Below are positions 13,387 to 21,453 of a stretch of DNA of 33,478 nucleotides, piece after piece. The stretch is taken from NCBI GenBank assembly GCA_030526485.1, contig JAUNCS010000018.1, forward strand, positions 2,165 to 35,642, in the 5' to 3' direction. Numbering within the stretch: position 1 is the first letter of the stretch; the number at the start of each line of letters is the position of its first letter. Position numbers and translations under genes: made by a program. A model generated the notes under the pieces. That model searched no databases. It saw only the letters and a list, made by a program, of their open reading frames with translations, and was not told the DNA's origin. Source of the DNA: Erysipelotrichaceae bacterium. Lineage in GTDB: Bacteria > Bacillota_I > Bacilli_A > Erysipelotrichales > Erysipelotrichaceae.

Positions 13387-15276
13387 ATGAAAAAGAAACA
13401 GAACTTAACAAAAACAGAGATTAAAAAGCTTGTTGATGATCTGGGAGTAACGGAAACCTGGAGAGATAGGGTGTGTCCATCTGCTCTTGAGTTTAAAAGG
13501 GATTCTTTAGTTCTAGAACAGGCTTATTGCACAATATATTCCATTTTTAACTATCCGTCTGAAGTTGGACTAAAGTGGTTAAGGCCAATCTCAAGAATTG
13601 AGAACACAATGGTCTGCATTTACAACGAAAAAGGCGATAAGAGCGAATTGATGAAATCGATTGACTTTTCAATTCGAGAACAGCAGATTAAGCAGGCCGA
13701 AACGGTTGAAAAACAACTGACTGCAGCGGTTGATGCTCAAGACAAGATTGATAAAACGGTCGCATTAGCCCAGCGTGTTCAGGCTGACAACGTCAATATC
13801 GGGAAAATCACCATCTACATTCTTGTTTATGCCGAATCACAGGATGAGCTTAAAGCCATTTGTAAGGATGTAGAAGGACGTCTGAGTGCTTATCGATTTG
13901 TCGCAAGACGAATTCCTTACTTGATGGAGGATGGCTTTGATGCCATGAACCCATGTTTAGAGAATAAATATTCAGAAATGACTTCTTTAACAATGCCACT
14001 TGATGTTTTTTATGCAGGTATGGGCATCGTTCCATCGTTTGGCATTAACGATTCAACCGGCATTTACCTTGGGTTTGATGAGTCAGCTAATCCGATTTTT
14101 CTAGACCTTTGGTCTAAATCAAACCAGAAAACTAATATGAACCTTTCTATTTTAGGTAAATCCGGTTCCGGTAAGTCAGCAACAGTTAAAGCTTTGATGG
14201 TGCACGAGCTATCTCAGGGTACAAAACTGTTTGTTTTAGATCCAGAAGAAGAGTATTTAGCACTGGCTGAATATTTTAAAGGAAATATTATTGATGCTTC
14301 TGGTGGTTTAAATCCAGATGGTAAGCGTTCAATTATCAATCCGCTTCAACTTACTGATTTTCCTGAAGAACTGGATGACTTAAGTGAAGAGGAAATTAAG
14401 ACGATGAAGAATGATTCAGACTTTAAAGGCTCTGTATCAAATCGCATTTCTATACTTAAGGGATGGTTCAAGTTGTATCAACCTGAATTATCAATGGCAC
14501 ATATCGCACTTATTGAAGAAGCACTTTATGAAACCTATAAAAGAAAAGGTCTTGATGAAACATCAGACCCTAGAAAAATGGCAAATGAAGAGCATCCAAT
14601 ATTGACCGATTTAGGTAATGTCTTAAAAGAGTTTAAAGAAAAAGCCAAAGAGGGTTCAGAAGAAGAAAAACTCTATAACGAGATATTAATCTATTTATCT
14701 TCAGCCCTTCATGGTTCCGATAGATTTTTATTTAACGGACATACCAACGTCGATTTATCGAATAAGTTCAATGTATTTAATGTTCATAAACTTTTAAATG
14801 CACCAGATAACATCAAAAATGCTCAGTTTTCAAACCTGATGTCATTTATCTGGTTGTCTTTAACAAAAAACAGAAAAGAAAAGTCATTGCTCGCCGTTGA
14901 TGAAGCTCATTTGTTTATCAACAAAGGGTCTATTACTACTTTTGAATTTTTAGGACAGTTATGCAAACGTGCCAGAAAATACTCAAGCGGGTTATGGATT
15001 ATGACCCAGAATATCTCCGATTTTCTTCACAAAGATGTAGCCAGATATGGCGAGGGGATATTAAATAACTCAGCGACAAAGCTGATTATGAAGAGTGATG
15101 CTACGGATCTACAGAAGCTATCCGATCTCTTCAATTTAAACGAAGGAGAAACACAACGTATTAAAGATGCGGGAGTTGGACAGGGACTACTCATTGCTGG
15201 TGATATGAGAGTGTTTTCCAATATTGAAATCGAGCTAAGTGTTTTACGATTAGCACAGCTCGGTGGTGGTAAATAA
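13387..15276 (+). CDS. virB4: VirB4-family T4SS ATPase
   Basis: Hexameric ATPase that energises the type IV secretion channel, 629 aa from the chosen start. The N-terminal domain (about 1-235) precedes the ATPase core. Walker A GKSGSGKSA is at about 257-265 and Walker B SLLAVDEAH at about 500-508. RARKYSSGLWIMTQNISDF is a VirB4/TraC-typical helix and arginine motif. The start at 13387 (MKKKQNLTK) is chosen because earlier in-frame starts would translate the preceding terminator. No RBS precedes it and the promoter box is 8 bases upstream, so the message may be leaderless. It is slightly shorter than many VirB4 proteins (about 650-850 aa), and a separate VirB4-N-like gene exists at 7961. Confidence 0.9.
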   Translation: MKKKQNLTKTEIKKLVDDLGVTETWRDRVCPSALEFKRDSLVLEQAYCTIYSIFNYPSEVGLKWLRPISRIENTMVCIYNEKGDKSELMKSIDFSIREQQIKQAETVEKQLTAAVDAQDKIDKTVALAQRVQADNVNIGKITIYILVYAESQDELKAICKDVEGRLSAYRFVARRIPYLMEDGFDAMNPCLENKYSEMTSLTMPLDVFYAGMGIVPSFGINDSTGIYLGFDESANPIFLDLWSKSNQKTNMNLSILGKSGSGKSATVKALMVHELSQGTKLFVLDPEEEYLALAEYFKGNIIDASGGLNPDGKRSIINPLQLTDFPEELDDLSEEEIKTMKNDSDFKGSVSNRISILKGWFKLYQPELSMAHIALIEEALYETYKRKGLDETSDPRKMANEEHPILTDLGNVLKEFKEKAKEGSEEEKLYNEILIYLSSALHGSDRFLFNGHTNVDLSNKFNVFNVHKLLNAPDNIKNAQFSNLMSFIWLSLTKNRKEKSLLAVDEAHLFINKGSITTFEFLGQLCKRARKYSSGLWIMTQNISDFLHKDVARYGEGILNNSATKLIMKSDATDLQKLSDLFNLNEGETQRIKDAGVGQGLLIAGDMRVFSNIEIELSVLRLAQLGGGK

Positions 15277-15337
15277 CCACTTGGTTACGCTTCACCGTTA
15301 AGAAAGCAGAAAATGAAAAGGTAAGGTAATTTAATAA

Positions 15338-15619
15338 ATGAAAAATATGATGAATATGATGAAGGCTGCAGGAACAAAGTTACGCACAAAGATGTTTAAT
15401 AATGATGGTTCATTATCATTGGAATTCGTAATTTTAGTTGTCGTTGTAGTTATTGCTGCAGCATTTGCATTAATGAAGTTTGGTAATGTATTATCAACAA
15501 CTATCGGTAATACAACTAGCACAGTCGAAACATCAACTAAGTGTATCCTTCAGGGATATAACTGGGATGCAGCTGCTAAGTTATGTAAGGACGCTGCTGG
15601 TAATACTATCACTTTATAG
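15338..15619 (+). CDS. Flp/type IV-like pilin precursor
   Basis: A 93-aa prepilin. A 24-residue basic leader ends at NNDG and is followed by SLSLEFVILVVVVVIAAAFA. The Gly at -1, Glu at +5 and hydrophobic helix are the hallmarks of a prepilin peptidase substrate. The mature protein (about 69 aa) has two cysteines near the end (CILQGYNWDAAAKLC) that could form a disulfide. It is the best candidate for the major pilin, being small and standing alone between virB4 and the InlB-repeat protein, with RBS AAGGTAAGG upstream and a terminator downstream. Confidence 0.85.
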   Translation: MKNMMNMMKAAGTKLRTKMFNNDGSLSLEFVILVVVVVIAAAFALMKFGNVLSTTIGNTTSTVETSTKCILQGYNWDAAAKLCKDAAGNTITL

Positions 15620-15643
15620 TCTATCCAAATATAAGAATCTAAT

Positions 15644-15670
15644 AGCCCGGCTTCCCTGAGTCGGGTTTTC
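15644..15670 (+). terminator. Terminator after the pilin gene
   Basis: AGCCCGG pairs with TCGGGTT around a ten-base loop (one or two wobbles), then TTTTC. The YCTATAHT box of the next gene begins in the T tract. Confidence 0.75.
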
Positions 15671-15676
15671 TATATT
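15671..15676 (+). promoter_or_regulatory. YCTATAHT box for the InlB-repeat protein gene
   Basis: GGGTTTTCTATATTTTGG, with TATATT 22 bases before the ATG, fused to the preceding terminator. No -35 consensus. Confidence 0.6.
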
Positions 15677-15697
15677 TTGGAGAGGTGACTAAGAAAA

Positions 15698-17986
15698 ATG
15701 AAGAAAATTAGTAAATTTTTTATTAGTGTACTGATGGGATTAACTTTGATTCAACCTAGTCAGGTTTTTGCTGCGGACAGCAATTCGGAAACTTTCTATG
15801 GGTATCAGAGTGCTACATATTCTATTAACAATGTTAAAACAGATAACCTGGCAACGTCATATACCCCATGGTACAAAAATGTTTATAAATACAATTACGA
15901 CTATAAAGAAACCCACTCATCTACAGATTTTACTATCGCCAATACAAAAGCAAGGTCAGGAACAGTGTGGTCAAGATATCTAGATGGATATCACTTAACA
16001 AAATTTGTATCTGATATTGATATGTGTAAAAGTTCTGGATGGACTAACTATTATCAGCCAAAAGTAGATGTAAAAGATGATAGAGGAACATTATTTACCG
16101 GGCAGAATAGATCAAGTAATATTCAACAGAATGGTACATGGACCGGTGATATTGTTATTAAAGGAACTTTGTCTATGTATGCATATGCAGAAACTGGGTC
16201 TGGTCGAGACTGGACGGGTTCTGGTGGCTACAACTATATCGAATACTATAAAATCAGCTCAAAAGTGTCTGATTGGGTATTCAATTCATCAGACATTGTA
16301 GGAGCTACGACAATCAATTCTTTGAATTCAACAGGTTATGTATTGCCTACATGGTCCCCTGAACAGGGTTGGAGAACAATTACTCCATATAATAAAAATC
16401 AAAATACAAAACCAGTCTCTATGAATGTTACTTATGATCCTAATGGCGGGGCTGGAAGCATGAATCTAAATGCAACGCAGGTTGCAACATTATCTAGAAA
16501 TAATTATTCAAAACCTGGATATACATTTGATGGTTGGAACACAAAACCTGATGGAACAGGTAAAAACATTGCAGATGGAGCAAATATTTCAACTCTTTCT
16601 CCAACAGATGGAGCGGATGTTACTCTTTATGCCAAATGGAAACCAAACAAATATAGCGTAACGTTTGATTCTAATGGCGGTAGTGGAACAATGAGCGCAA
16701 TTTCTGTGGATTATGATTCAGAAGTAAATCTACCGGCAGCCACTTTTACTAAATCAGGGTATTTATTCGCCGGCTGGAACACGAAACCTGATGGTACAGG
16801 AGTTTCCTATGCTGATAAAGCAACAATTAAGAATTTAACTTCTACAAATGGGGCAACTATTAAGTTGTATGCTCAGTGGAGACCAGCAAAATATACAGTT
16901 AGTTTTAATGGTAATGGTGGAACAGGTTCTATGAGTTCAATAGTTCTGAAGTACGATGAAGAAAGTAGATTGCCTGCAAATCAATTTAATAAAACAGGCT
17001 ACGTATTTGCTGGATGGAATACAAAACAGGACGGCAGTGGTAATAATTACCCAGATAAAGCTTTAGTTAAAAATATTGCACCATATACAAATGATGCTAT
17101 TACTTTATTTGCACAATGGAAGGATGTGACTCCACCTGTGATTACTATTACAGGGTACAATCCTTCGATTTATAAGCCTGATGGAAGCTTAAACTTCACC
17201 AATTCGAACGTTCAGGTATCAATCAAAGTTGAAGATGCCGGATCTGGCTTGGCAAAAGTAGAAATTGTTCATGGATCAAATGTTGTTTCAACACTTGGAA
17301 GCTATGAAGGGGATAAAGTGGTTAATTTAACGCACGTTGTAAGCGGAAGAATTCAGGAAAGTGATAATTATTACATTAAGGCTACTGATAAAGCAGGCAA
17401 TGTTGCATATAAACCGCTTGTGATTCCTAATATTGATAAACAGAAACCAACTATAGATGATTCTGATGGATATTTGAGGTGCGGAATGTCGTTAAATGGT
17501 CCTCAATCAGTAATATTGAAAGTTGGAGATGATTACTCAGGTATCAGAGAATGGTCTTATAAGGTTAATTACAAAGATATGTTTGGCGAAGAACTCGAAG
17601 GAAGCTGGATAACTGGTGATTCATCTTTAAAGGCAGAAATTAATGTTCCTGATTCAACTGTGGCTAGAGTATTTGTTAAGGTTAACGATAATGCGGGCAA
17701 TTACAACGAAATCAACTCATGTCCAGTAACTTTCAATAAGACTTATGAAGCAGTTACAACTTTATCAGATTACGGTTATGTCTTTGGACTTTACGATAGC
17801 AAATACGGTAAAGGCACAGTGGTAAGTGATTCAATCGCCAGAGAATTCCTGGAGTATCTTTCTAACGATACAAACGAGACTTCTAAATCTGCTCTAAGAT
17901 ATATGCAAACATTGACTCAAAACGGAAAAAGTAAAAAACAGGCTTTGGAAGATTTTATGAGCACATTTAGATATGACAGACACTAA
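15698..17986 (+). CDS. Secreted protein with three InlB B-repeats
   Basis: A 762-aa exported protein. The signal peptide is at 1-25 (cleavage after SQVFA). A tyrosine-rich N-terminal domain spans about 26-235. Three Listeria-Bacteroides (InlB B / Flg_new) repeats lie at about 240-315, 318-395 and 398-475, each with a YDPNGG or FDSNGG start, GYxFxGWNTKPDGTG and LYAxW end. Two Ig-like segments follow (about 478-690; TPPVITITGY, KQKPTIDDSDGY). No LPXTG motif or C-terminal membrane anchor is present, so it may bind the wall, the pilus or a partner. Between the pilin and VirB2-like genes, it is a candidate adhesin or pilus-tip protein. RBS GGAGAGGTG. Confidence 0.85.
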   Translation: MKKISKFFISVLMGLTLIQPSQVFAADSNSETFYGYQSATYSINNVKTDNLATSYTPWYKNVYKYNYDYKETHSSTDFTIANTKARSGTVWSRYLDGYHLTKFVSDIDMCKSSGWTNYYQPKVDVKDDRGTLFTGQNRSSNIQQNGTWTGDIVIKGTLSMYAYAETGSGRDWTGSGGYNYIEYYKISSKVSDWVFNSSDIVGATTINSLNSTGYVLPTWSPEQGWRTITPYNKNQNTKPVSMNVTYDPNGGAGSMNLNATQVATLSRNNYSKPGYTFDGWNTKPDGTGKNIADGANISTLSPTDGADVTLYAKWKPNKYSVTFDSNGGSGTMSAISVDYDSEVNLPAATFTKSGYLFAGWNTKPDGTGVSYADKATIKNLTSTNGATIKLYAQWRPAKYTVSFNGNGGTGSMSSIVLKYDEESRLPANQFNKTGYVFAGWNTKQDGSGNNYPDKALVKNIAPYTNDAITLFAQWKDVTPPVITITGYNPSIYKPDGSLNFTNSNVQVSIKVEDAGSGLAKVEIVHGSNVVSTLGSYEGDKVVNLTHVVSGRIQESDNYYIKATDKAGNVAYKPLVIPNIDKQKPTIDDSDGYLRCGMSLNGPQSVILKVGDDYSGIREWSYKVNYKDMFGEELEGSWITGDSSLKAEINVPDSTVARVFVKVNDNAGNYNEINSCPVTFNKTYEAVTTLSDYGYVFGLYDSKYGKGTVVSDSIAREFLEYLSNDTNETSKSALRYMQTLTQNGKSKKQALEDFMSTFRYDRH

Positions 17987-17999
17987 TTTATAAAAGTTA

Positions 18000-18022
18000 A
18001 GCGGGAGCAATCTCGCTTTTTC
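18000..18022 (+). terminator. Terminator after the InlB-repeat gene
   Basis: AGCGGGA-(GCAA)-TCTCGCT stem with a GNRA tetraloop, then TTTTTC. Confidence 0.85.
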
Positions 18023-18028
18023 TATACT
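18023..18028 (+). promoter_or_regulatory. YCTATAHT box for the VirB2-like operon
   Basis: CTTTTTCTATACTTCTTTG, with TATACT 24 bases before the ATG, directly behind the terminator. The downstream TTTGAAAAGAGGTAA closely matches the region after the 19049 box. Confidence 0.65.
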
Positions 18029-18051
18029 TCTTTGAAAAGAGGTAAGAACTA

Positions 18052-18432
18052 ATGAATAGATTTAATAACTTAAAAACAAAGCTAATGGTTGGATCAGCAG
18101 GCATTCTTACAATGATGAATCCTTATAGGGTTTACGCTGAAGAAGGTGACTTGGATTCCGCAATTAATACATTCTCACCGGTACTTAATAAGTTAAAGGC
18201 ACCATTATCAATGTTGCTTAACTTAACAGCGTTTGGTTTCGCAATCTTTTGCGCGGTCAGAGGGGTTATTCAGTTAATTCAGTCACTTAACGAAGATAAT
18301 CCTAATGAAGCAAAGACAAAGAAGACAGCTGCGATCAAAGCTTTTGTAGCTACAGGTATTTCTATTGTTGCGGTTGTATTAATCAATGCTATCCTTGCTG
18401 TATTTGGTGTTGGCTTCAACTTCGCTAGCTAA
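18052..18432 (+). CDS. VirB2/TrbC-like small membrane protein
   Basis: A 126-aa protein with a signal-like start and AxA-like cleavage near residue 30 (NPYRVYA). An amphipathic stretch and two hydrophobic helices follow (about 52-78 LSMLLNLTAFGFAIFCAVRG and 100-125 FVATGISIVAVVLINAILAV) with a short basic loop between them. This is the topology of VirB2/TrbC pilin-like subunits of T4SS. There is no prepilin (G-x4-E) junction, so it is not a Tad pilin. Confidence 0.65.
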   Translation: MNRFNNLKTKLMVGSAGILTMMNPYRVYAEEGDLDSAINTFSPVLNKLKAPLSMLLNLTAFGFAIFCAVRGVIQLIQSLNEDNPNEAKTKKTAAIKAFVATGISIVAVVLINAILAVFGVGFNFAS

Positions 18433-18450
18433 TAAAAGAGGTGAGAACAA

Positions 18451-18753
18451 ATGGGATATGAAGATTTCAATCTGTTCTCTAATCTAACCTGGTTTACTGA
18501 AACTAGTGGCAAGGAGTGGTTTATGCACCTTGCCACTTTAGGCTATAACATTTTCTATATCATGGCGATTATGGCCCTTGGCTTTAAAATGCTACAGGCT
18601 GGATATATTTGGCTTACTCGTGCAGATGCAGCGTTTGGACATACAAAACAGCAGATGTTTATGGAAATATTTGAACCAGTTAAAGGGTTAGCTTTCTTTG
18701 TAATTGGTATGACTGTGATAAAAATTATTTCCGGATTTTTCATTTCTATATAA
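18451..18753 (+). CDS. Small two-helix membrane protein, T4SS-associated
   Basis: A 100-aa protein with two membrane helices (about 30-50 LGYNIFYIMAIMALGFKMLQ and 78-100 LAFFVIGMTVIKIISGFFIS) joined by a conserved-looking polar loop. No signal peptide. It follows the VirB2-like gene by 18 bases with a good RBS (AGAGGTGAG), so it probably works in the same complex. I do not recognise a family. Confidence 0.65.
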   Translation: MGYEDFNLFSNLTWFTETSGKEWFMHLATLGYNIFYIMAIMALGFKMLQAGYIWLTRADAAFGHTKQQMFMEIFEPVKGLAFFVIGMTVIKIISGFFISI

Positions 18754-18808
18754 AAAAGTTAGGAGTTTTCCATTTTTATACGTATGTATTTAATAGGAGG
18801 GCTTCAAA

Positions 18809-19000
18809 ATGGTTAGAAAAATCAAAGTGTATGAGCGACTTGTGACCAGATATCTTAAATACAATAGAGCAAAACATAAATATGTTCCTCAGATTATTCT
18901 GACAGGAAACTGGTTAGAAAAGGCAGGGTTTCTATCAGGAGATAACATTGAGGTAGATGTGAACAATGAACGAATTGTAATTACAAAATTGAAGGTTTAA
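18809..19000 (+). CDS. SymE-like AbrB-fold protein
   Basis: A 63-aa protein. VPQIILTGNWLEKAGFLSGDNIEVDVNNERIVIT closely follows the SymE toxin pattern (P-x-I-x-L-x-G-x-WLexAGF-x-x-G), a type I toxin with AbrB-like fold whose translation is blocked by an antisense RNA in E. coli. Firmicute elements carry short SymE-like proteins. Here it sits in the middle of the transfer region with a strong RBS (AGGAGGG) and ends in a terminator. I see no clear antisense RNA promoter. It may be an addiction module or an AbrB-like regulator. Confidence 0.65.
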   Translation: MVRKIKVYERLVTRYLKYNRAKHKYVPQIILTGNWLEKAGFLSGDNIEVDVNNERIVITKLKV

Positions 19001-19015
19001 TTGCCTTCTTTTTTT
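18991..19015 (+). terminator. Terminator overlapping the end of the SymE-like gene
   Basis: GAAGG-(TTTAATTG)-CCTTC followed by seven or more Ts. The first arm lies in the last codons. Confidence 0.85.
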
Positions 19016-19048
19016 GTTATTTTGAGGTTTTATAAAGCAATCGATTTC

Positions 19049-19054
19049 TATACT
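19049..19054 (+). promoter_or_regulatory. YCTATAHT box for the Tad operon
   Basis: CGATTTCTATACTTTTTTG, with TATACT 28 bases before the cpaB-like ATG. It shares 17 identical bases with the rep box and has no -35 consensus. Confidence 0.65.
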
Positions 19055-19081
19055 TTTTTGAAACGAGGTAAACGAAAAAAT

Positions 19082-19771
19082 ATGCAAAACAAATTATTCA
19101 AAATATTTTTATCGCTGATTGTTGTACTTGCTGCTGGATGCGCAATTTATTTAGAGTCTACAGCAGAAGTTCCTGTATTAAACAAGGAGGTAGCAGTTGG
19201 CGATGTGATTAAGCCTGGCGATATTTCTATGACACGCATGGCAAAGTCTTCAATTCCAGATGGTATTGTTCATAATGCAATCGAACTTGTTGGTAAAGAA
19301 GCTGTATATAAACTTCCTGCTGACACTGTTATTCCAGAAAACTCAATTATTGAAAAGGTGAGCAAGGAAAATGTAATTCCAAGTGACGAAGTAATAGTTT
19401 CGATTGAAACACAGTACCAAAGAGTTCCTTCCGACTTAAAAGAAAATGATGAGATTAACATTATTGCTTATTTCGATGCTGGAAAGGTTCAGGATGCACC
19501 TGCATTTTTAATCGGAATTAATGAAAATGCGACTGTTAAATTTGTTAGAAAAGATGACACAGGCCATATCGGAGGAATCGATGTGTCAATTCGAAAAGAT
19601 GTAGCTCCAAAGATTGCTGCAAGCAACGCGATGGGTCAGATCTACATCGTAAAAAATATTACAGACAACAATATCAACTTAAACGCGACAACTTTAAGAG
19701 ATATTTATGACGAAGCTTTCTCTATTGGAACTGTTTATGAAGTTCCTTCAGGAAATGAGGTGAATGAATAA
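19082..19771 (+). CDS. cpaB: CpaB/RcpC-like SAF-domain pilus protein
   Basis: A 229-aa protein with one N-terminal membrane helix (about 5-27). A SAF domain follows (about 35-95: VPVLNKEVAVGDVIKPGDISMTRM, then LPADTVIPENSIIEK), then a beta-rich C-terminal domain. CpaB/RcpC proteins are periplasmic or wall-side factors of Tad pilus assembly. The start at 19082 follows GAGGTAA, with slightly long spacing; an upstream in-frame ATG would read through the promoter. Its stop overlaps the tadZ start (TAATG). Confidence 0.78.
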   Translation: MQNKLFKIFLSLIVVLAAGCAIYLESTAEVPVLNKEVAVGDVIKPGDISMTRMAKSSIPDGIVHNAIELVGKEAVYKLPADTVIPENSIIEKVSKENVIPSDEVIVSIETQYQRVPSDLKENDEINIIAYFDAGKVQDAPAFLIGINENATVKFVRKDDTGHIGGIDVSIRKDVAPKIAASNAMGQIYIVKNITDNNINLNATTLRDIYDEAFSIGTVYEVPSGNEVNE

Positions 19772-21453
19772 TGCTGAATAATACTTCATTAATCGTAAAT
19801 GAATACGGTGGTATTCTTTCAAGATTAATTGAAAAACCAATGGTTAGAATTGATGGGCACTTCAACGAAACAGAATTCGAAAAGGAAGTAGCTCCTTTAT
19901 TTAAGCAACAGTACCTGGACGTGGTTATCTTTGACGCTTCAGCTTTAAAAGATAAGGTTCTGGAAGCATTGAGATATTTAAAGGTTAATCTTCCTTCTAC
20001 TGTAAGACTTATTGTTTTATATCCAAACCTGGAAGATGACGAAACATACAAGCAGATGCTTGTTTATGGAATCTATGATGTTATTCGTCCTCATATCGAT
20101 AAAAATACAATGTCTGACACAGATATTGAAAATAAGATTATCGCAGAAGTGAATTGGGCGCTTAATGAGCCAGTTCCTTTCTCTAAGGTGGCAGATAATT
20201 TATCCATTTCTGTGATTACACACAATGTAGCTCCATCAGTTGAAGTTAAAAGAATCAAGGAAAATAAGTTGGTTAGACCTAGATTATTAGGCTTTTATAA
20301 CGAAAATGATGATGCATTTGCAGAAATTAAGAGTTCAGGAAGATACAACATTCTTGGAATCTTCAAGATGGGCGACGATGTTATCGAAAAACTTAATTTT
20401 GAGGCTGTTGATTTAATTGTGATGGATGAGGCATCAGCGGACTTTGCTTCATATATGAGATCACTTACAGCTATTAACGAAAATAAAGCGACTTTATTAG
20501 TAGGTTACAAGGATAGACACAGTGCTGAGGCATCAACAATTAAAGGGGTTCGCTGTTTTGAATATGATGGCACTCCAGAGCATTTCGCGCGCCAGGTGTC
20601 AGTTGTTTATGGAAAAGCTGACGAAAAACCTGTTGATACATCACATAAGGTATATGCGTTTTATGGTGTGAAGGGCGGTGTTGGTACAACATCTCTAGCA
20701 TCATTAATTGCCATGGATTATGCAAAGAAGCACGAAACATCAAAAGTTGCTATTATCGATTTTTCTGCTCAGGCTGGGGATTTAGGTGAAAAGTTTGGTA
20801 TCTCAAAACCAGATCCAAATCTGTTTGAGTGCGTAGCTACTTTTGTTAAGGCAAAAAAGGAACATATGGATATCGACTTATTAAAGGATAAGATTATTGG
20901 TTATTGCCACTATGATCCAAAGAAGAAGGTCTATGTTCTTCCAACCGCCTATACAGACATCTACCGATATACTAATTATCTTTACAGCACCGAAGAGATT
21001 GCTGGGATTTATAAATACATTCTTGAGGCATTCAGAGAAATTTTTGATGTGACATTTATCGATGTTACATGTTTTGGTGGGTTTCCCTATGAACTGGCTA
21101 TTCATTCAAGTGACAGAATCTTTCTTGTTGGGAATGCCAAACTCTCATCTACAGGTCATTTGTTATCAAAAATTGATGAGTTAAAAGATGCTGAACTGAA
21201 TGATAAGGTGTTTATCTTATTGAATGGCGTTGATACAAAGCGCAGTGAGAATGAATACGAAAACGTAAAAATCATCAAAAGCCATTTTAAGGATTCAAGA
21301 ATTATTGAGTTCCCTGTAGATAAGACAATGAAAAGGGAAGATGAAGAGCTTTCTTTAAACTGCTCCAAGAAATATACAAAGACAATGAATGACTTATGGG
21401 ACAAAGTAAATGGAGTTCCAAAGTCAAAGAAAGGGTTCTTATGGAAAAAATAG
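19771..21453 (+). CDS. tadZ: TadZ/CpaE-like MinD-family ATPase
   Basis: A 560-aa polar localisation ATPase of Tad pili. The N-terminal 285 residues look like two receiver-like domains without a standard phospho-acceptor (VVIFDASALKDKVLEALRYL; AVDLIVMDEASADFASYMRS). The MinD-like domain starts at about 292 with YGVKGGVGTTSLASLIA; the Walker A has the signature Lys301 but GTT in place of GKT, as in CpaE/TadZ proteins. VAIIDFSAQAGDLGEKFG follows as the A' region. It overlaps cpaB upstream and tadA downstream. Confidence 0.85.
   Translation: MLNNTSLIVNEYGGILSRLIEKPMVRIDGHFNETEFEKEVAPLFKQQYLDVVIFDASALKDKVLEALRYLKVNLPSTVRLIVLYPNLEDDETYKQMLVYGIYDVIRPHIDKNTMSDTDIENKIIAEVNWALNEPVPFSKVADNLSISVITHNVAPSVEVKRIKENKLVRPRLLGFYNENDDAFAEIKSSGRYNILGIFKMGDDVIEKLNFEAVDLIVMDEASADFASYMRSLTAINENKATLLVGYKDRHSAEASTIKGVRCFEYDGTPEHFARQVSVVYGKADEKPVDTSHKVYAFYGVKGGVGTTSLASLIAMDYAKKHETSKVAIIDFSAQAGDLGEKFGISKPDPNLFECVATFVKAKKEHMDIDLLKDKIIGYCHYDPKKKVYVLPTAYTDIYRYTNYLYSTEEIAGIYKYILEAFREIFDVTFIDVTCFGGFPYELAIHSSDRIFLVGNAKLSSTGHLLSKIDELKDAELNDKVFILLNGVDTKRSENEYENVKIIKSHFKDSRIIEFPVDKTMKREDEELSLNCSKKYTKTMNDLWDKVNGVPKSKKGFLWKK

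Noticed and set aside
18740-18756. Another YCTATAHT box (TTTCTATATAAAA)
   Set aside because: It fails the final T of the pattern, encodes the last residues of the 18451 gene and has no start codon at the usual distance.
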